64,000 nt of DNA, taken from NCBI GenBank assembly GCA_964023205.1, contig OZ026845.1:1188001-1252000 (forward strand), in the 5' to 3' direction. Position 1 is the first letter of the stretch; each line of letters opens with the position of its first letter. The notes below the pieces were generated by a model that made no database searches, had not been told where the DNA came from, and was given only the letters and a program-made list of their open reading frames with translations. This document shows, in pieces, positions 36,901 through 46,710 of the stretch. The translations under genes were made by a program, and so were the position numbers. Origin of the DNA: Lutraria lutraria. Taxonomy: Eukaryota > Mollusca > Bivalvia > Venerida > Mactridae.

Positions 36901-39900
36901 AAATTTTTAAAAGTCAAAACAAAGGGAAGTAATTATCTTTATTTGTCAAATTGGAAAAGTGTAATATGTCGTACCAAAGCCAAATAAATTACTTGTTGTC
37001 TTCCGCATAGCCAATAAAAGTGATTATACGGCCTAAATATATTTTTCCACTTTGTACATTTGCCTTGTTACAAAATCTTAATGACATGAGGTAGAAAAAA
37101 GACTAAGTTATGCATTTTCTCAATCGATGTATCAATGAGATGCATTGATGTCTGGCTGAGGAAAAGGTGTTCATTTTCAACATCTTTGGAAGGGTTGAAT
37201 TATTGTCCAGTGAAGCTCTCTAAAAAATTATCAAATTAGTTGTTTATTTAATTCTGACATAGTTTTCACCCGCTAATATTGAAGCGCGATTTTGACGTCA
37301 CGGGTCATAGGTCAGCAGGTGCTTTTAGACTGCTTCTCGACGCGTTTCGTCACTTGCGCAAAAAGTTATGCATTCGTTATTTACGCATTTTCAGCGCTCC
37401 GTTCGTAGAACACTTTACGTAGTATTGACGTAAACTTACGCTTACGTTTTTCGTAAGTTACGCATTGTTGATAGAACGGGCCACAGAAGTATTCATTTAG
37501 CGTATATAAGAATATTCACCAAATACGATTATTAACATCACTTATGCCATTTTTGACAGATTCATTAAAATGTAAATTAATTAATTGGAGCGTATATACT
37601 TTTAACAGATGAAGACTTTAAGTTACTACTCAGCCAGGATAATTGTATAGTGACGCAGTGGTCAAGTCAACTTTTACGTTTTCAAATTATCAGTAGATAT
37701 GTAAGCTGACTATATTTTATGTACTATTTCGATAAGTACATAAACTGTCGGCGTAGCGCAGTTTGTAACAATGTTGTCTGTTGATACATTTGTTGTGAGA
37801 ATATCGGTGTGAGACCGCGATAGTAATTTTTCGCCAAATTATTTTCTATTTCTATACATATATTTTTTAAAGTTCGTCAATTTTGTCGGTGTTTTATTAC
37901 ACTAGATTTAGTGTTTATATTATTATCATCATTTTTATCGTTTGGCATATCTTTTTTGAATATCTTTTTACATGTAATGAACATGATGAAGAATAGTCTT
38001 AGACATTTCGTCGTAAGTCTGGTTATTACGATTGGTTCACATTTAAAAGTCGATATATTTTCAGTCATATTTAGCTAGTTGACCTTCAGATAAGTTGGCA
38101 CGGTACCAATACTTCAAGTACTTTTGCACTACACACTTCGCGTAACACAGGAGAATAATGCATTCTTTCTCTTTACAGTTTACTACTAATACATTATATG
38201 TACGACAATTCATTTGCGTCTGGGGTCAAGTTAAAAATTTAAAGAAAACGGAAAGAGAGACAAACGGTGAGATTCGAACTCGCGATAAAATCTTCGCTCA
38301 GGAGCGATTCTAAAGGCTTTACCGACTGCGCCAACAAGACATCTACAATTTCAATGCTAAACTATAATACTTTATTAATTTCTTATAAACCCATTTTACC
38401 TTTTCAGAAAACGGTTGTAAACTTTTGTGTACACAAAATGAAACGTTACTATCACATTATCCTAACTGAACAGTATGTTGCTGTAAGATAACTATGCAAT
38501 TTTAATAATAACAAAGAGTTTCGTTAAATCAAAGGAACAATAAAAATGATTTCAACAAAACTTTTTTCAGAATTGATAATTATATTTGATACCATTATGC
38601 AGAATTAATATTTTTGACATATACAGTGAATATTTCACGATAAAATAGCATTAAAAAAACAAACACGTCAAACAAAATTGCTTATTAAAACGTATAAAAT
38701 ACATGAAGAACCAAGTTACATTTTATGTTCCCCAAGATTAGACAAAATTTCCTAAAGACAAGGCAAATGTTAATTGGCATCGAACCATCGGCGACCGGCT
38801 CCATTTTTAAACTAGAATTAAGTTTACTTTCAATTTTTCTTTCTCTCTACACGTGTGTTTAAAGTGCTAACAAGGTCGTAAATCACGAAAATCTTACGAC
38901 TTCCTAACAGGGTCGTTTGAGTTAGCCAAACAAGAAGGTTGTAACGATCTCGTAAAAATCATGTTTACAATATCGTAATCGCTACGACGTTGTAATGTTT
39001 GAGTTAGTCCCCCAGGTTTATGTAATAGATACAGTACGAATTTGTCTTCCAAAATGTCTTCTTACAGACGTAAGAAGATGGTTCGCTTAGACAAACAACC
39101 AATTTGTCCGAGGCGAAGACGACAATAAATAGTTGTTTGTCTTAGCGAACCGTCTCCTTAGCGTCTGTAAGAAGACATTTTTGAAGAAAATACGAGTACG
39201 TCTATCTGACTTATACGACGAAAAAGGATTATGTCCACGTAAAAGTTGAGTTATTGAAGTGTCTTCTTACAAACGTAAGAAGATGTTTGTAAGTAGACAC
39301 TTTTTGAATAGCTGTTGGGGTATAGTCGTATAAAAGTAAACGTCCTATCGGTCGACTACCAAACCGCTAAATGGCAGTATACACGCATATACCTAAAAAT
39401 CTTGTGCAAACTTAAAGCGACACCTATTGAAGCAATCAGGCCAAGGGAGGTTATTTTTCGTCTAAATCTTTCTCAATTAATCGACAAAAAGTATATTTTT
39501 GCAAATAAAATTAATACTTTTGGTTCAATTAAAAGAATCTCAAGACTGGTGTTCGTTGTAAGTACAAAACATTTATTCTCAAAGCATTTGGATGTTTGAA
39601 CAAGTCTTGGACATTTGTTTACTTGTAGAGTATTTAGCAAAACTTTTTAATGACAGTGCAAAACTAATTCTTTATATTCAATACCAATAAGTTGCATAAA
39701 CGGATCTGCCAACTTATCAGTAATTGAAGATATATTAAATAATCGTTCAAAACATAACGTAAAGTGCATTTTTTAATTATCTGCACATTCCAGATGATTG
39801 GCCTTGCCCCTCCGGAATGGTTAAATGTCCAAGAAGTTATTGTGTACCGTTGAATTATATATGTGATGGTAAAAAGCAGTGTCCTAGTGGTGAAGATGAA

Positions 39901-42900
39901 TATGGATGTGGTACGTTTGTCTACAGATATTAGTTTGGATTGTTTAATTTAGATTTTTAATGTTTCTAAATTCAAATGTAGTTTACCAGTACGACGGATC
40001 TAGCCATTACGTTTGAATCATCATGCAGGAACCTCTAATATTTTCCTGTCATTCCGTACACAAATGTCAACGTTTCCGGTTATTGTGTTATTTAGAAATA
40101 GTTTTTATAAATGGGCGATATATTATCTAATTGATTCCAATATCGTCGGTCAATTCTAACCTAAATAATATGACTCGCCCTAGTCGTTTATTTAATGTAT
40201 CAAAAGCATGTCATGTACTCTCATCATGCTGTCTTTACACAGGTCTATACAATTGACGTTTATAGTTTAAGTTTGTTGTATAGAAATGATTTGCAATTAG
40301 CACTACAGTAGTACATTGTATATGATATGGGACTGTATTCATTTCCTTTATGTTTAAGGCTGTAACAACGATAATATGGAAGTAATATTGATAGTTCCTG
40401 TTGATGGATTCTTAAACGATTACTCAAAATGGAGACAGCTATTTGGCATGTTAAAAAGTCGTGGAACAATATTTCGGATTTTGTACTATAGCAGACATAC
40501 AAATACGGACCTGCTCCCGTTTGAACATCTGCTTCTCAACATAAATGACACTATTGTCAACCCAAATCATATCACCGGGATGCAAGATGAATGCCATTAT
40601 AGTGTACTAGCAAATATGTTTATTGAAAGTGTAAGATTTACAAATGCTACATCGCGTGGTATGGTATTCATACAAGCCGGAACAGAATCGCAAACCGTTG
40701 CACAACACATGTTTATGGATATTTCCAAACCGGACTTTGATATATATAGAGTTATATTAAACTCGTCATATAGAATTGCACAAGAAGGCGGGGATGAATA
40801 CAATTACGTCACGGATATCACAGTAAACAGTCTAAATACATTGTTGTCTGTTGGAAGTAAAATATTTACCACTCTTTGTGAAGGTAACATAAACACTAAT
40901 ATCTTACATGAAGTAAATTTTACATTGTTCTCAAAATGCATATTTATATACAGTAGTGCAATTTTATAGTATGCATTTTCTTCAATATTGCTTAATTCCC
41001 TATATGAGATTAGAATGTACGTATTGTAGAGTTAACCTGTTAAAATCATGCACTGCAAACCTCTAGGTAAAACCCTTCTTACAAAGCAGTCAAAATGTGT
41101 ACATAAAGTACTAACTATTTACGAGCATTCATTGCCAGAAAATTGTTTAGCATATTACTTTATTTCAGATTCCCTATTTACGTTGTGTCAAGATAACTAC
41201 AAATGTTCGTCATCGAAGTTATGTATACCACGTGATTATGTTTGTGATGACCATGTACATTGTCCGTTATCTGACGATGAGATGTTTTGTAATTTTATTT
41301 GCCCATCAGCGTGTACATGTTCGGGTTACAATATAAATTGTAGATCTGCAACTTTTGAATTCACTTCTAATATCAGTCAACACTTTGATGAAAGAGTACG
41401 AGTACTTGATTTAAGTACAAGCGTTGGTGTAGAAGAAATGATCTGCAGTTCTAATAAGGATTTGAAATTTCCATACTTGATAAGTTTGAACTTATCAGCA
41501 TGTAACATTAAAAGAATGACCACACGTTGTTTTGAAGATTTGACCAATCTGAGACGCTTAGACATGGGTGGTAATAAAATATCAATCATTCCTCGTCGAA
41601 CATTTTATGGACTCTCCAAACTTATTTATCTGAACTTGAATGGTAATAAGGGTTTTATAACATATGAATCACATGCCTTTCTTGGACTTTCCAGTTTGAG
41701 GCATTTGGTTGTCATTAATACGGACATTCGAAGTATTTCAGCTGACAGTTTTTATGGTCTTAATTTAGAGACTCTACAAATAAACCACAACACCATATCG
41801 GAAATAAAGGACCATGCGTTTAGAGGTCTTATTGTACATGAATTTTATTTAGAATCGAACATTATAACGAACTTTGATAGCGGCATATTCAATGGAATAT
41901 CAGGTCTGAAGTTATTAAGGACAACGGCCTATAAATACTGCTGTGTTCGTCCGGACTATCTCAATGAAACCGCGTGTTTTCCAGAAAAAGATGAGTTCTC
42001 ATCTTGTGAAGATTTGATGAGAAATTCAGTGCTACAAACAATGTTATGGTTTATGGGAATTTGTGCTCTATTAGGAAACGTGCTTGCGATTTTATATCGT
42101 GTTGTATACGATAGAGAGAAACTTAAATGTGGGTATGGAATATTTGTCACGAATCTTGCTGTTGCTGACTCATTTATGGGCGTTTATCTTCTAATTATCA
42201 CCATCGCGGATGTTTTCTTCAGGGAAAGGTAAGTAGAGTTCATTCGCTAAATATGAAGTTTAAAGATAATGGGTTTATTAATTATTACCGGCGCAAACTC
42301 TTTGTTCTTAGTTTTTCAAAAAACACGCTATTGTTGTAGAAAAGAAGCGAAAAGTGCTGCGTTGGATTATAACTACATTCTAATTTTGATTTCAGATATA
42401 TATTCATGGACGAGTACTGGCGAAGCAGTATTTGGTGCATATTCGCTGGCGTTCTGTCCACTCTATCGTCAGAGGCCAGCGTCCTGTTCTTGTGTTTAAT
42501 CACGTTTGACCGTTTTTTTGTTATTAAGTACCCTTTTAGTCGACTACGGTTAACACCAAAGAAGGCATGTCTTATTTCCTCAGTGGCTTGGATGCTTTCT
42601 ATAAGTATCTCTGTCACACCATTAATTGCCAAGGAATACTTTCGGGGTAAATTCTATGCAAAATCGGGAGTTTGTGTTGCTCTGCCTCTTACACGAGACA
42701 GACCTCCTGGGTGGCTTTATTCCGTCATTATTTTCATCGGTGTTAACCTCGTCACATTTATTGGTATTGCACTGGGACAACTTTCTATCTATTTCGAAAT
42801 CAACAAAGTTTCATCAAAGATAGCACGTACCGGAGGCGGAAAGTCGACAGCAAGTAGACAAAAGGAACTTGTTATTGCCAGAAACCTTTTGCTAGTTGTT

Positions 42901-45198
42901 GCGACGGATTTTGTATGCTGGTTCCCGATATGCTGTATGGGTAGGTTTATAAACAAATTCTATACACATTAACTGTTTTATCACCAACGGTAAAAACAAG
43001 GAACAATGATCTATCGACGTTTTTATTTTGCTATAAAGCCATGAACTAAAGATCTATGATGTAATAATTATATTCCCTGCATTCAGTTTGCATTGTATGC
43101 TTAATATTGTGCTGATTTTTACTGGCTCGAGTACTTTACTTACAGGTATAATGGCAATGTTAGACTATGTAATCCCAGGAGAAATATATGCTTGGGTGGC
43201 TGTATTCATTCTGCCAGTTAACTCAGCATTGAATCCGGCATTGTATACACTTACAGCGATTCTTGCAAGAAGGGTATTTTTGCTACATTTTGACTCGTAT
43301 ATATAAGTGTTATATATGCATCAGTATTTATATCATTTAATCATTATTATTGTATGTATCGTTCCATTCATATCATGTGATATTAAATATCAATTTAGAC
43401 TTTCGGTTTGGGCCTCCGTTACCGAGTGGTTATAGTCTCTGACTAGTAATCACTAGCCCTTCATGGGCCATATTTCACTTGCGTGTCCAAGTAGCTTACG
43501 GAAGGTCGGTGGTTCTACCCAGGTGTTTCCTTTCCGTTAAAGCTGGAATATCGCCAAATGACCCTGACTGTTTAGGCGACGTTATACCCGATAAAAAATA
43601 GCTTGAGCTGGTTATATCCTAAATGTATATCTTACCCGTAAAGATTCAATTCAGTCCTTAAGATTTGAATAAGAAAACGACTAGACAATAAACTAATATT
43701 TAATTAAGACGTTTCGTTTTGCATGCTGTTGGTAATGAAACTAATTTACCTTTTATAGATGGAAATTTCAGCGAAGCAATTCATCTCTTTAGATGTTGAT
43801 GTCAATATCATTATATCTCATATTTTTCAGAGACAGCAAAACACACAAGATACACGGTGTAGCAACCGACGGCCGGACACTAGAAGAAAACTGACAGGTT
43901 GACTTCAGTCTTAAAATAAGATATTTCTCATGTATAATATAATGAGACATATATATTTCTACGAAACCTTCAAATGTTGAAACACTATGCATGGTTTTGC
44001 ACGATGATGTGTTGACTCATTTATGGTGGAAGTTCATTGACGATTATCTATCACTTTAAATTGAACTCCAAGCAAAACCATCACTACAGCTCATGATCAA
44101 ATCAAATGCGGTCTAAAGCTCAGACAAATAAACAAATAAGCACACTGTATGCACCCAACGGCATTGAAATGTATTTGCAAGTACTACTACAACGCTTGTT
44201 ATGGTGGTAGTAAACAACGATTTTCTATCCCTTGTAAAAGCACAACAATGTTATTTCTTCAGTTCATTCTATCGATAATCACTGATACACTTTGAATATT
44301 TTAATTGATTATTAAGTAACATATTATCTGTGTTCTTCAGGTAGTAGAACAAAGTACGACCAAGCAAACATATTTTCATATTTCGTCCACAAAAGCGATT
44401 TTTGTAATATGGTGAGTTTGGAAAGTATGATTGAACAGGATTTAGAGATGACGCCCAAAGATTTGATGAAGTTGACAATACAATTAACCAAGTGTCTGCG
44501 GCTGTTACATTCACAGTCGTTGTTTCTGGAAAAAATGGATGCAAGTAGTGCGTTTGTCTCGTTGGAATGTGGAAAGGTTGTAACAATTTACTGTCCCTGA
44601 ATAATGTCTTGCAATATTCGTATGTCATATTAATGTATTACATCACTAGTTCTGTACTTTTCTGATGTATATGCTCAAAAGTTACACAAAATGTTAAAAG
44701 TACAAAAATAGCATTACCAAATTATCATTATTTCTTTGATAGTTACCTTAGATACCTCAATTTATTTTACGACACATTTTAAACTTTTGTAAGAGTTGTT
44801 AGCCTTGTTCTAAAAAAGAAGAAAAATAATTTCTGTAGATATTTCAATATATATATAATATATCAAATTAGATTAATACTGTGTTTTGCATCTTTTTACT
44901 GAAATGGATGTGCTTTTACCTTCAATCTTTGAAAAATGGCTTACTAACATAGATGCACATTCAGACAGGATAGTCACTGTTTTTATAGTGTTTTTGTTGT
45001 ATTTTGACAGAGATATATATGTTTATTGCATAATGTGATAAACTTGTATTTTTATTGCAGATTGTTGGAAATATTCAAATCAGACAACAGCCTAAACATG
45101 GTGCCACACTAGACATCAAGACAGACAATATGTACGGATTGGGCATCATGATACGTCGTCTTTTGGATTGTTGTTCGAAACAGAGAGAGGTCATGTAA
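27853..45198 (+). CDS. LDLa/VWA-like/LRR seven-transmembrane receptor, GRL101-like (nine exons, 5' incomplete)
   Basis: Nine exons join in phase to one open frame of about 982 codons ending in TAA at 45196-45198. Order: degenerate LDLa (about residues 1-45), LDLa (46-84), VWA-like domain (85-259), LDLa and LRR region (260-570), 7TM core (570-837) and cytoplasmic tail (838-982). Snail GRL101 is the family reference: an LDLa- and LRR-bearing rhodopsin-class receptor, likely a surface receptor for a peptide or protein ligand. 7TM hallmarks are present: GNVLAI in TM1, NLAVAD in TM2, DRF instead of DRY, FVCWFP in TM6 and NPALY in TM7. No signal peptide or start exon was found upstream of 27853, so the 5' end is open. 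Exon limits were placed by eye on GT-AG consensus and frame. Confidence 0.8.
28504..29536 (-). pseudogene. tyrosine recombinase (DIRS-type)
   Basis: The N-terminal SAM-like part is at 29231-29536 ([20 protein letters not shown]). The catalytic part starts at 28758-29036 with [15 protein letters not shown], the first catalytic arginine region. After stops, the frame is picked up near 28640 as [16 protein letters not shown] and [17 protein letters not shown]. That carries the late histidine and the nucleophile tyrosine (GY), ending at a stop at 28504-28506. The HSLR box is not preserved. Such enzymes recombine circular cDNA into the genome; this copy is inactive. Confidence 0.82.
31133..31774 (-). 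pseudogene. DIRS-type leader and reverse transcriptase N-terminal fragment
   Basis: Encodes, with stops and shifts, an ORF1-like tail ([20 protein letters not shown]), then [60 protein letters not shown], and [20 protein letters not shown] then IKFDIHIP. These are characteristic of the start of DIRS/PAT-family reverse transcriptases. The catalytic YxDD region is missing. Confidence 0.75.
31789..34165 (-). mobile_element. 5'-truncated non-LTR retrotransposon (LINE, jockey/I-like)
   Basis: The RT frame is followed by a C-terminal domain, a 3' UTR containing GGGCCGGTGGCCTGCATGTC, and a short repeating tail (AAACTTGT)n at 31789-31810. The 5' end is lost inside the RT domain near 34165. Its 3' end abuts DIRS sequence at 31774, so the LINE appears to have inserted into that element. 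The clade is given as jockey/I-like from motif pattern only. Confidence 0.75.
32247..34165 (-). pseudogene. LINE reverse transcriptase, one nonsense codon
   Basis: RT motifs in order: [73 protein letters not shown], the catalytic MFADDVAFL, and [12 protein letters not shown] at 33048-33050 interrupts the YGAEIWG-type motif, and the same frame then continues 245 codons to 32247. The C-terminal part has a [18 protein letters not shown] zinc-binding-like motif. The endonuclease domain is lost by 5' truncation. Confidence 0.88.
34422..35765 (-). mobile_element. complete Tc1/mariner-type DNA transposon, DD37E
   Basis: Inverted repeats of about 30 bp (AAGGGTGTAAAGAAAGTCCG at the left, AAGGGTGTAAAGAAAGTTCG at the right, read inward) end exactly at TA dinucleotides (34420-34421 and 35766-35767). 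The element is 1344 bp, full length for the superfamily, with one transposase gene. TIR identity is high and only one frame break is evident, so insertion is fairly recent. It lies in the large intron of the receptor gene. Confidence 0.93.
34505..35453 (-). pseudogene. Tc1/mariner transposase with one frameshift
   Basis: The upstream part (34782-35453) has a helix-turn-helix region, the linker motif [10 protein letters not shown] and the first catalytic D in FIFSDES. A single-base shift near 34825 follows. The downstream frame resumes with [11 protein letters not shown] (second D) and [12 protein letters not shown] (catalytic E), ending at 34505. There are 37 residues between the second D and the E. 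An ATG further upstream may extend the N-terminus toward 35570. Confidence 0.88.
35768..36116. other. non-coding intron sequence
   Basis: Nothing recognisable was seen between the Tc1-type and Harbinger-like elements. Confidence 0.4.
36117..37482. mobile_element. PIF/Harbinger-like DNA transposon, degenerate
   Basis: The ends are inverted copies: GGCCCCGTTCTATCAACGTA at the left, and at the right, read inward, GGCCCGTTCTATCAACAATG. Further TTACGC/GCGTAA-rich subterminal repeats follow on both sides. The interior holds a fragment of a Harbinger-type transposase C-terminus. A 3-bp target duplication could not be confirmed. Confidence 0.65.
36293..36595 (+). pseudogene. Harbinger-like transposase C-terminal fragment
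   Basis: The 100-codon frame contains [20 protein letters not shown] and MNFLLPD. This resembles the C-terminal helix of DDE_Tnp_4 (PIF/Harbinger) transposases, PxKACxIIxACAxLHNIC. The catalytic core is absent. Confidence 0.55.
37483..38259. other. non-coding intron sequence
   Basis: Mostly featureless. A weak tRNA-like stretch (GGCGTAGCGCAGTTTGTAAC at about 37748) has no convincing T arm. Confidence 0.35.
38262..38342 (-). repeat. tRNA-like sequence with long variable arm
   Basis: On the minus strand, TTGGCGCAGTCGGTAAAGCC (A box) and CGAGTTCGAATCTCACC (B box and T arm) flank a long variable region of the Leu/Ser type. The acceptor stem is not convincingly paired. A SINE head or tRNA pseudogene is likely. 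Confidence 0.55.
38343..39050. other. non-coding intron sequence
   Basis: Nothing recognisable was seen. ACG-rich patches near 38870-39000 (TCGTAAAAATC, CGTAATCGCTACGACG) may be repeat-derived. Confidence 0.35.
39051..39300. repeat. two adjacent hairpin-forming inverted repeats
   Basis: The arms 39051-39099 and 39132-39180 are inverted copies at about 85-90 percent identity (AATGTCTTCTTACAGACG and its complement). A second, nearly palindromic 42-bp hairpin lies at 39259-39300 (GTGTCTTCTTACAAAC and GTTTGTAAGTAGACAC). Both share the CTTCTTACA(G/A)ACG core. Confidence 0.85.
39794..39910 (+). CDS. receptor exon b: LDLa module
   Basis: A symmetrical phase 1-1 exon of 117 bp that encodes one LDL-receptor class A module. 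It reads [20 protein letters not shown], then [15 protein letters not shown], with six cysteines and the acidic calcium-binding end (D...DE). The acceptor is CTGCACATTCCAG and the donor is GTG|GTACGT. Confidence 0.88.
40359..40883 (+). CDS. receptor exon c: VWA-like domain
   Basis: A single 525-bp phase 1-1 exon encoding 175 residues. It starts with a hydrophobic strand ([15 protein letters not shown]), has alternating strands and helices such as [20 protein letters not shown] and [11 protein letters not shown], and closes with [20 protein letters not shown] then a cysteine. This is the layout of a von Willebrand factor A fold. The metal-binding DxSxS motif is absent. The assignment is by pattern only; a different Rossmann-like domain is possible. 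Confidence 0.7.
41169..42228 (+). CDS. receptor exon d: LDLa, LRRs, TM1 and TM2
   Basis: A 1060-bp exon. It begins with an LDLa module ([20 protein letters not shown] to DDEMFC) and an LRR N-cap ([14 protein letters not shown]). Five or six leucine-rich repeats follow, such as [18 protein letters not shown] and [15 protein letters not shown], then an LRR C-terminal cysteine cluster. TM1 is [20 protein letters not shown], followed by TM2 with [14 protein letters not shown]. It leaves in phase 2 at the donor AAAG|GTAAGT. An ATG at 41048 upstream reads through the acceptor, but the LDLa continuity favours splicing. Confidence 0.9.
42396..42940 (+). CDS. receptor exon e: TM3 to TM6
   Basis: Continues the frame with [19 protein letters not shown], the TM3 end [14 protein letters not shown] (DRF in place of DRY), TM4, an extracellular loop with a cysteine (GVCVALPL), TM5, and TM6 with [18 protein letters not shown]. 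Acceptor TTTTGATTTCAG, donor ATGG|GTAGGT, exit phase 1. Confidence 0.9.
43146..43273 (+). CDS. receptor exon f: TM7
   Basis: Encodes [20 protein letters not shown] and [19 protein letters not shown], the seventh helix with an NPxxY motif, and leaves in phase 0 after ARR. Acceptor TACTTACAG, donor AGG|GTATTT. Confidence 0.88.
43406..43600 (+). repeat. tRNA-derived SINE in receptor intron
   Basis: A tRNA-like head (A box TTACCGAGTGGTTATAG, long variable region, B box GGTGGTTCTACCC) is followed by a body with AATATCGCCAAATGACCC and TAGGCGACGTTATACCC. I recognise that body as a common bivalve SINE pattern. It ends in a short A-rich tail near 43600. Confidence 0.65.
43831..43897 (+). CDS. receptor exon g: basic cytoplasmic linker
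   Basis: A 67-bp exon between CATATTTTTCAG and ACAG|GTTGAC. It is entered in phase 0 and left in phase 1, which exactly bridges exons f and h. It encodes [20 protein letters not shown] then LT, a basic, arginine-rich linker. Support is phase compatibility only. Confidence 0.5.
44341..44576 (+). CDS. receptor exon h: kinase-like tail, part 1
   Basis: The acceptor is GTGTTCTTCAG and the donor is probably GGAAAG|GTTGTA, a weak consensus. Encodes [20 protein letters not shown] then [20 protein letters not shown], resembling the helix E and catalytic-loop region of a protein kinase with the HRD motif lost ([11 protein letters not shown]). If the donor is not used, the frame stops 12 bases later at 44600. 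Confidence 0.6.
45061..45198 (+). CDS. receptor exon i: kinase-like tail, part 2, stop
   Basis: The acceptor is TTTTTATTGCAG and entry is in phase 0. Encodes [20 protein letters not shown] then [20 protein letters not shown]. The [12 protein letters not shown] stretch resembles kinase helix F (DxYSLGI). Ends with TAA at 45196-45198. Confidence 0.6.
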   Translation: MVGNIQIRQQPKHGATLDIKTDNMYGLGIMIRRLLDCCSKQREVM

Positions 45199-45338
45199 CG
45201 GCTTGAGAAAAGTATTGACCGAGGTATAGTTGAAAATTGCGTTGGAAAAGGCTTGGTACAAAGTTACATTCCCTAGATTGAGGAAATAGTGTGGGTAACT
45301 AATTGACGGTCGCTCATTTTAGATAACTCTTTGTATAT

Positions 45339-45344
45339 AATAAA
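45339..45344 (+). terminator. polyadenylation signal AATAAA of the receptor gene
   Basis: AATAAA lies 141 bp after the receptor stop codon, followed by A/T-rich sequence. It is a plausible 3' end signal; no other close candidate was noticed. Confidence 0.55.
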
Positions 45345-45423
45345 AACGCTTTACTACATGAACAAAGTTTCAGTCACAAGAGAATGGCATTGACCTGATA
45401 TGGGAGATGTTTCGTCCAATTTT

Positions 45424-46276
45424 AGCACACCAGAGCACAAAGTGCTCAGTGTGAGCTATTGTGATCGCGTGTTGTCCGTCGTCCTTCGTCCGTCAGTTGC
45501 TTTAAACAACATCTCCTTTTTAAGCAGTTGGTCAATTTCAACGAAACTTCGCAGGGATGTTCCTTGCATGAAACTCTACCACAGATTTTTAAAAAAAAAT
45601 ACATTTCAAGCTTAGATATTCGGTGTGTAGCATGGTCTAGTAAACCTCTACCAAGTTTGTTCAAATGATGGACCTAGGGTCAAAATTGGCTGCTCCCAGG
45701 GGTAACTTGATTTTACATAGAATTATATAGGAAAATTTTAAAAATCTTGTCAGAAACTACAATGCATAGAGCTTAGATATTCGGTGTGTAGCATTGTCTA
45801 GTAGACCTCTGCCAAGTTTGTTCAAATTATTACCCTAGGGTCAAAATTGGCACGCCCCGAGGTTTACTAAAATTTACAAAGGACAATTCTAAAAGATTAT
45901 TGGGCCTAGAGCTAAGATATTTAGTATGTAGCATTGTCTAGCGGACCTCTACCAAGTTTGATCAAATTATGGCCCCGTGGTCAAAACTGGCCCCGCCACA
46001 GGGCCCTGGGGTCACTTGATTTATATAGGCGTAAGTAGGAAAATTTTAAAATCTTCTTGTCCGAAACCATAAGACCTAGAACTAAGATATTTTGTATGTA
46101 GTATTGTCTAGTAACCTCTACCAAGATGTTCAAGTTGTGGGCCCAGGGTCAAAATTGGCTCCTCCCCGGAGTTTACTTGATTTTACATAGGCTCATATAA
46201 AAAAGGTGAAAAATGTTCTTCTCTAAAGGTCTTTTTTTTCTTGTGAGCGGTTATAGGGTCATATGGCCCTCTTGTT
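45424..46276. repeat. bivalve-type tandem-unit repeat, copy 2
   Basis: It starts at AGCACACCAGAGCACAAAGT. Four units follow, spaced about 161, 140 and 170 bp, each with CTAGT(A/G)(A/G)ACCTCTACCAAG. It ends in GGTCATATGGCCCTCTTGTT. The start is shared with 46498, and the units and end with 10835-11910. No coding content. Confidence 0.82.
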
Positions 46277-46497
46277 TGTGTTAGGAGGATTTGTATTTCT
46301 TTTATATATCTGAATTCGGTTTATTTAAACTTGGCTAAACAACGTCGTATTGGAAAATGAAAAATATGTATACCGGGCTTATAAGTGTCGTTACGTGACA
46401 ATTCTGACGTTGTTAAATGGCAAATTAGAACAGTTGTATTATATCACTTGTGTACATATTGTGCCGTAAAATATTGTACTTTTTAGCTTTTATTTTT

Positions 46498-46710
46498 AGC
46501 TCACCAAAGCACAAAGTGCTCAATGTGAGTAATTGTGATCGCGTGATGTCCGTCGTTTGTCCGTCAGTGCTTAGGTCTGTGCGCACATCCAGGAGCGACA
46601 TTATGGGGTTTGGGTTTGGGTCAAGGTTAGCTTAAAGTTAGTCCGTCAACAATTGCTTTAAAAAACATCTCCTTCTTAAGTAGTTGGTAGAATTCATAAA
46701 AAGGGATGTT
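46498..46710. repeat. 5' fragment of the tandem-unit repeat family
   Basis: AGCTCACCAAAGCACAAAGTG and the following sequence match the start of the element at 45424. The tandem units are missing. Confidence 0.7.

Noticed and set aside
41048..41168. ATG at 41048 as start of the receptor
   Set aside because: The frame would cross a good splice acceptor at 41168; LDLa phase continuity from 40883 fits better.
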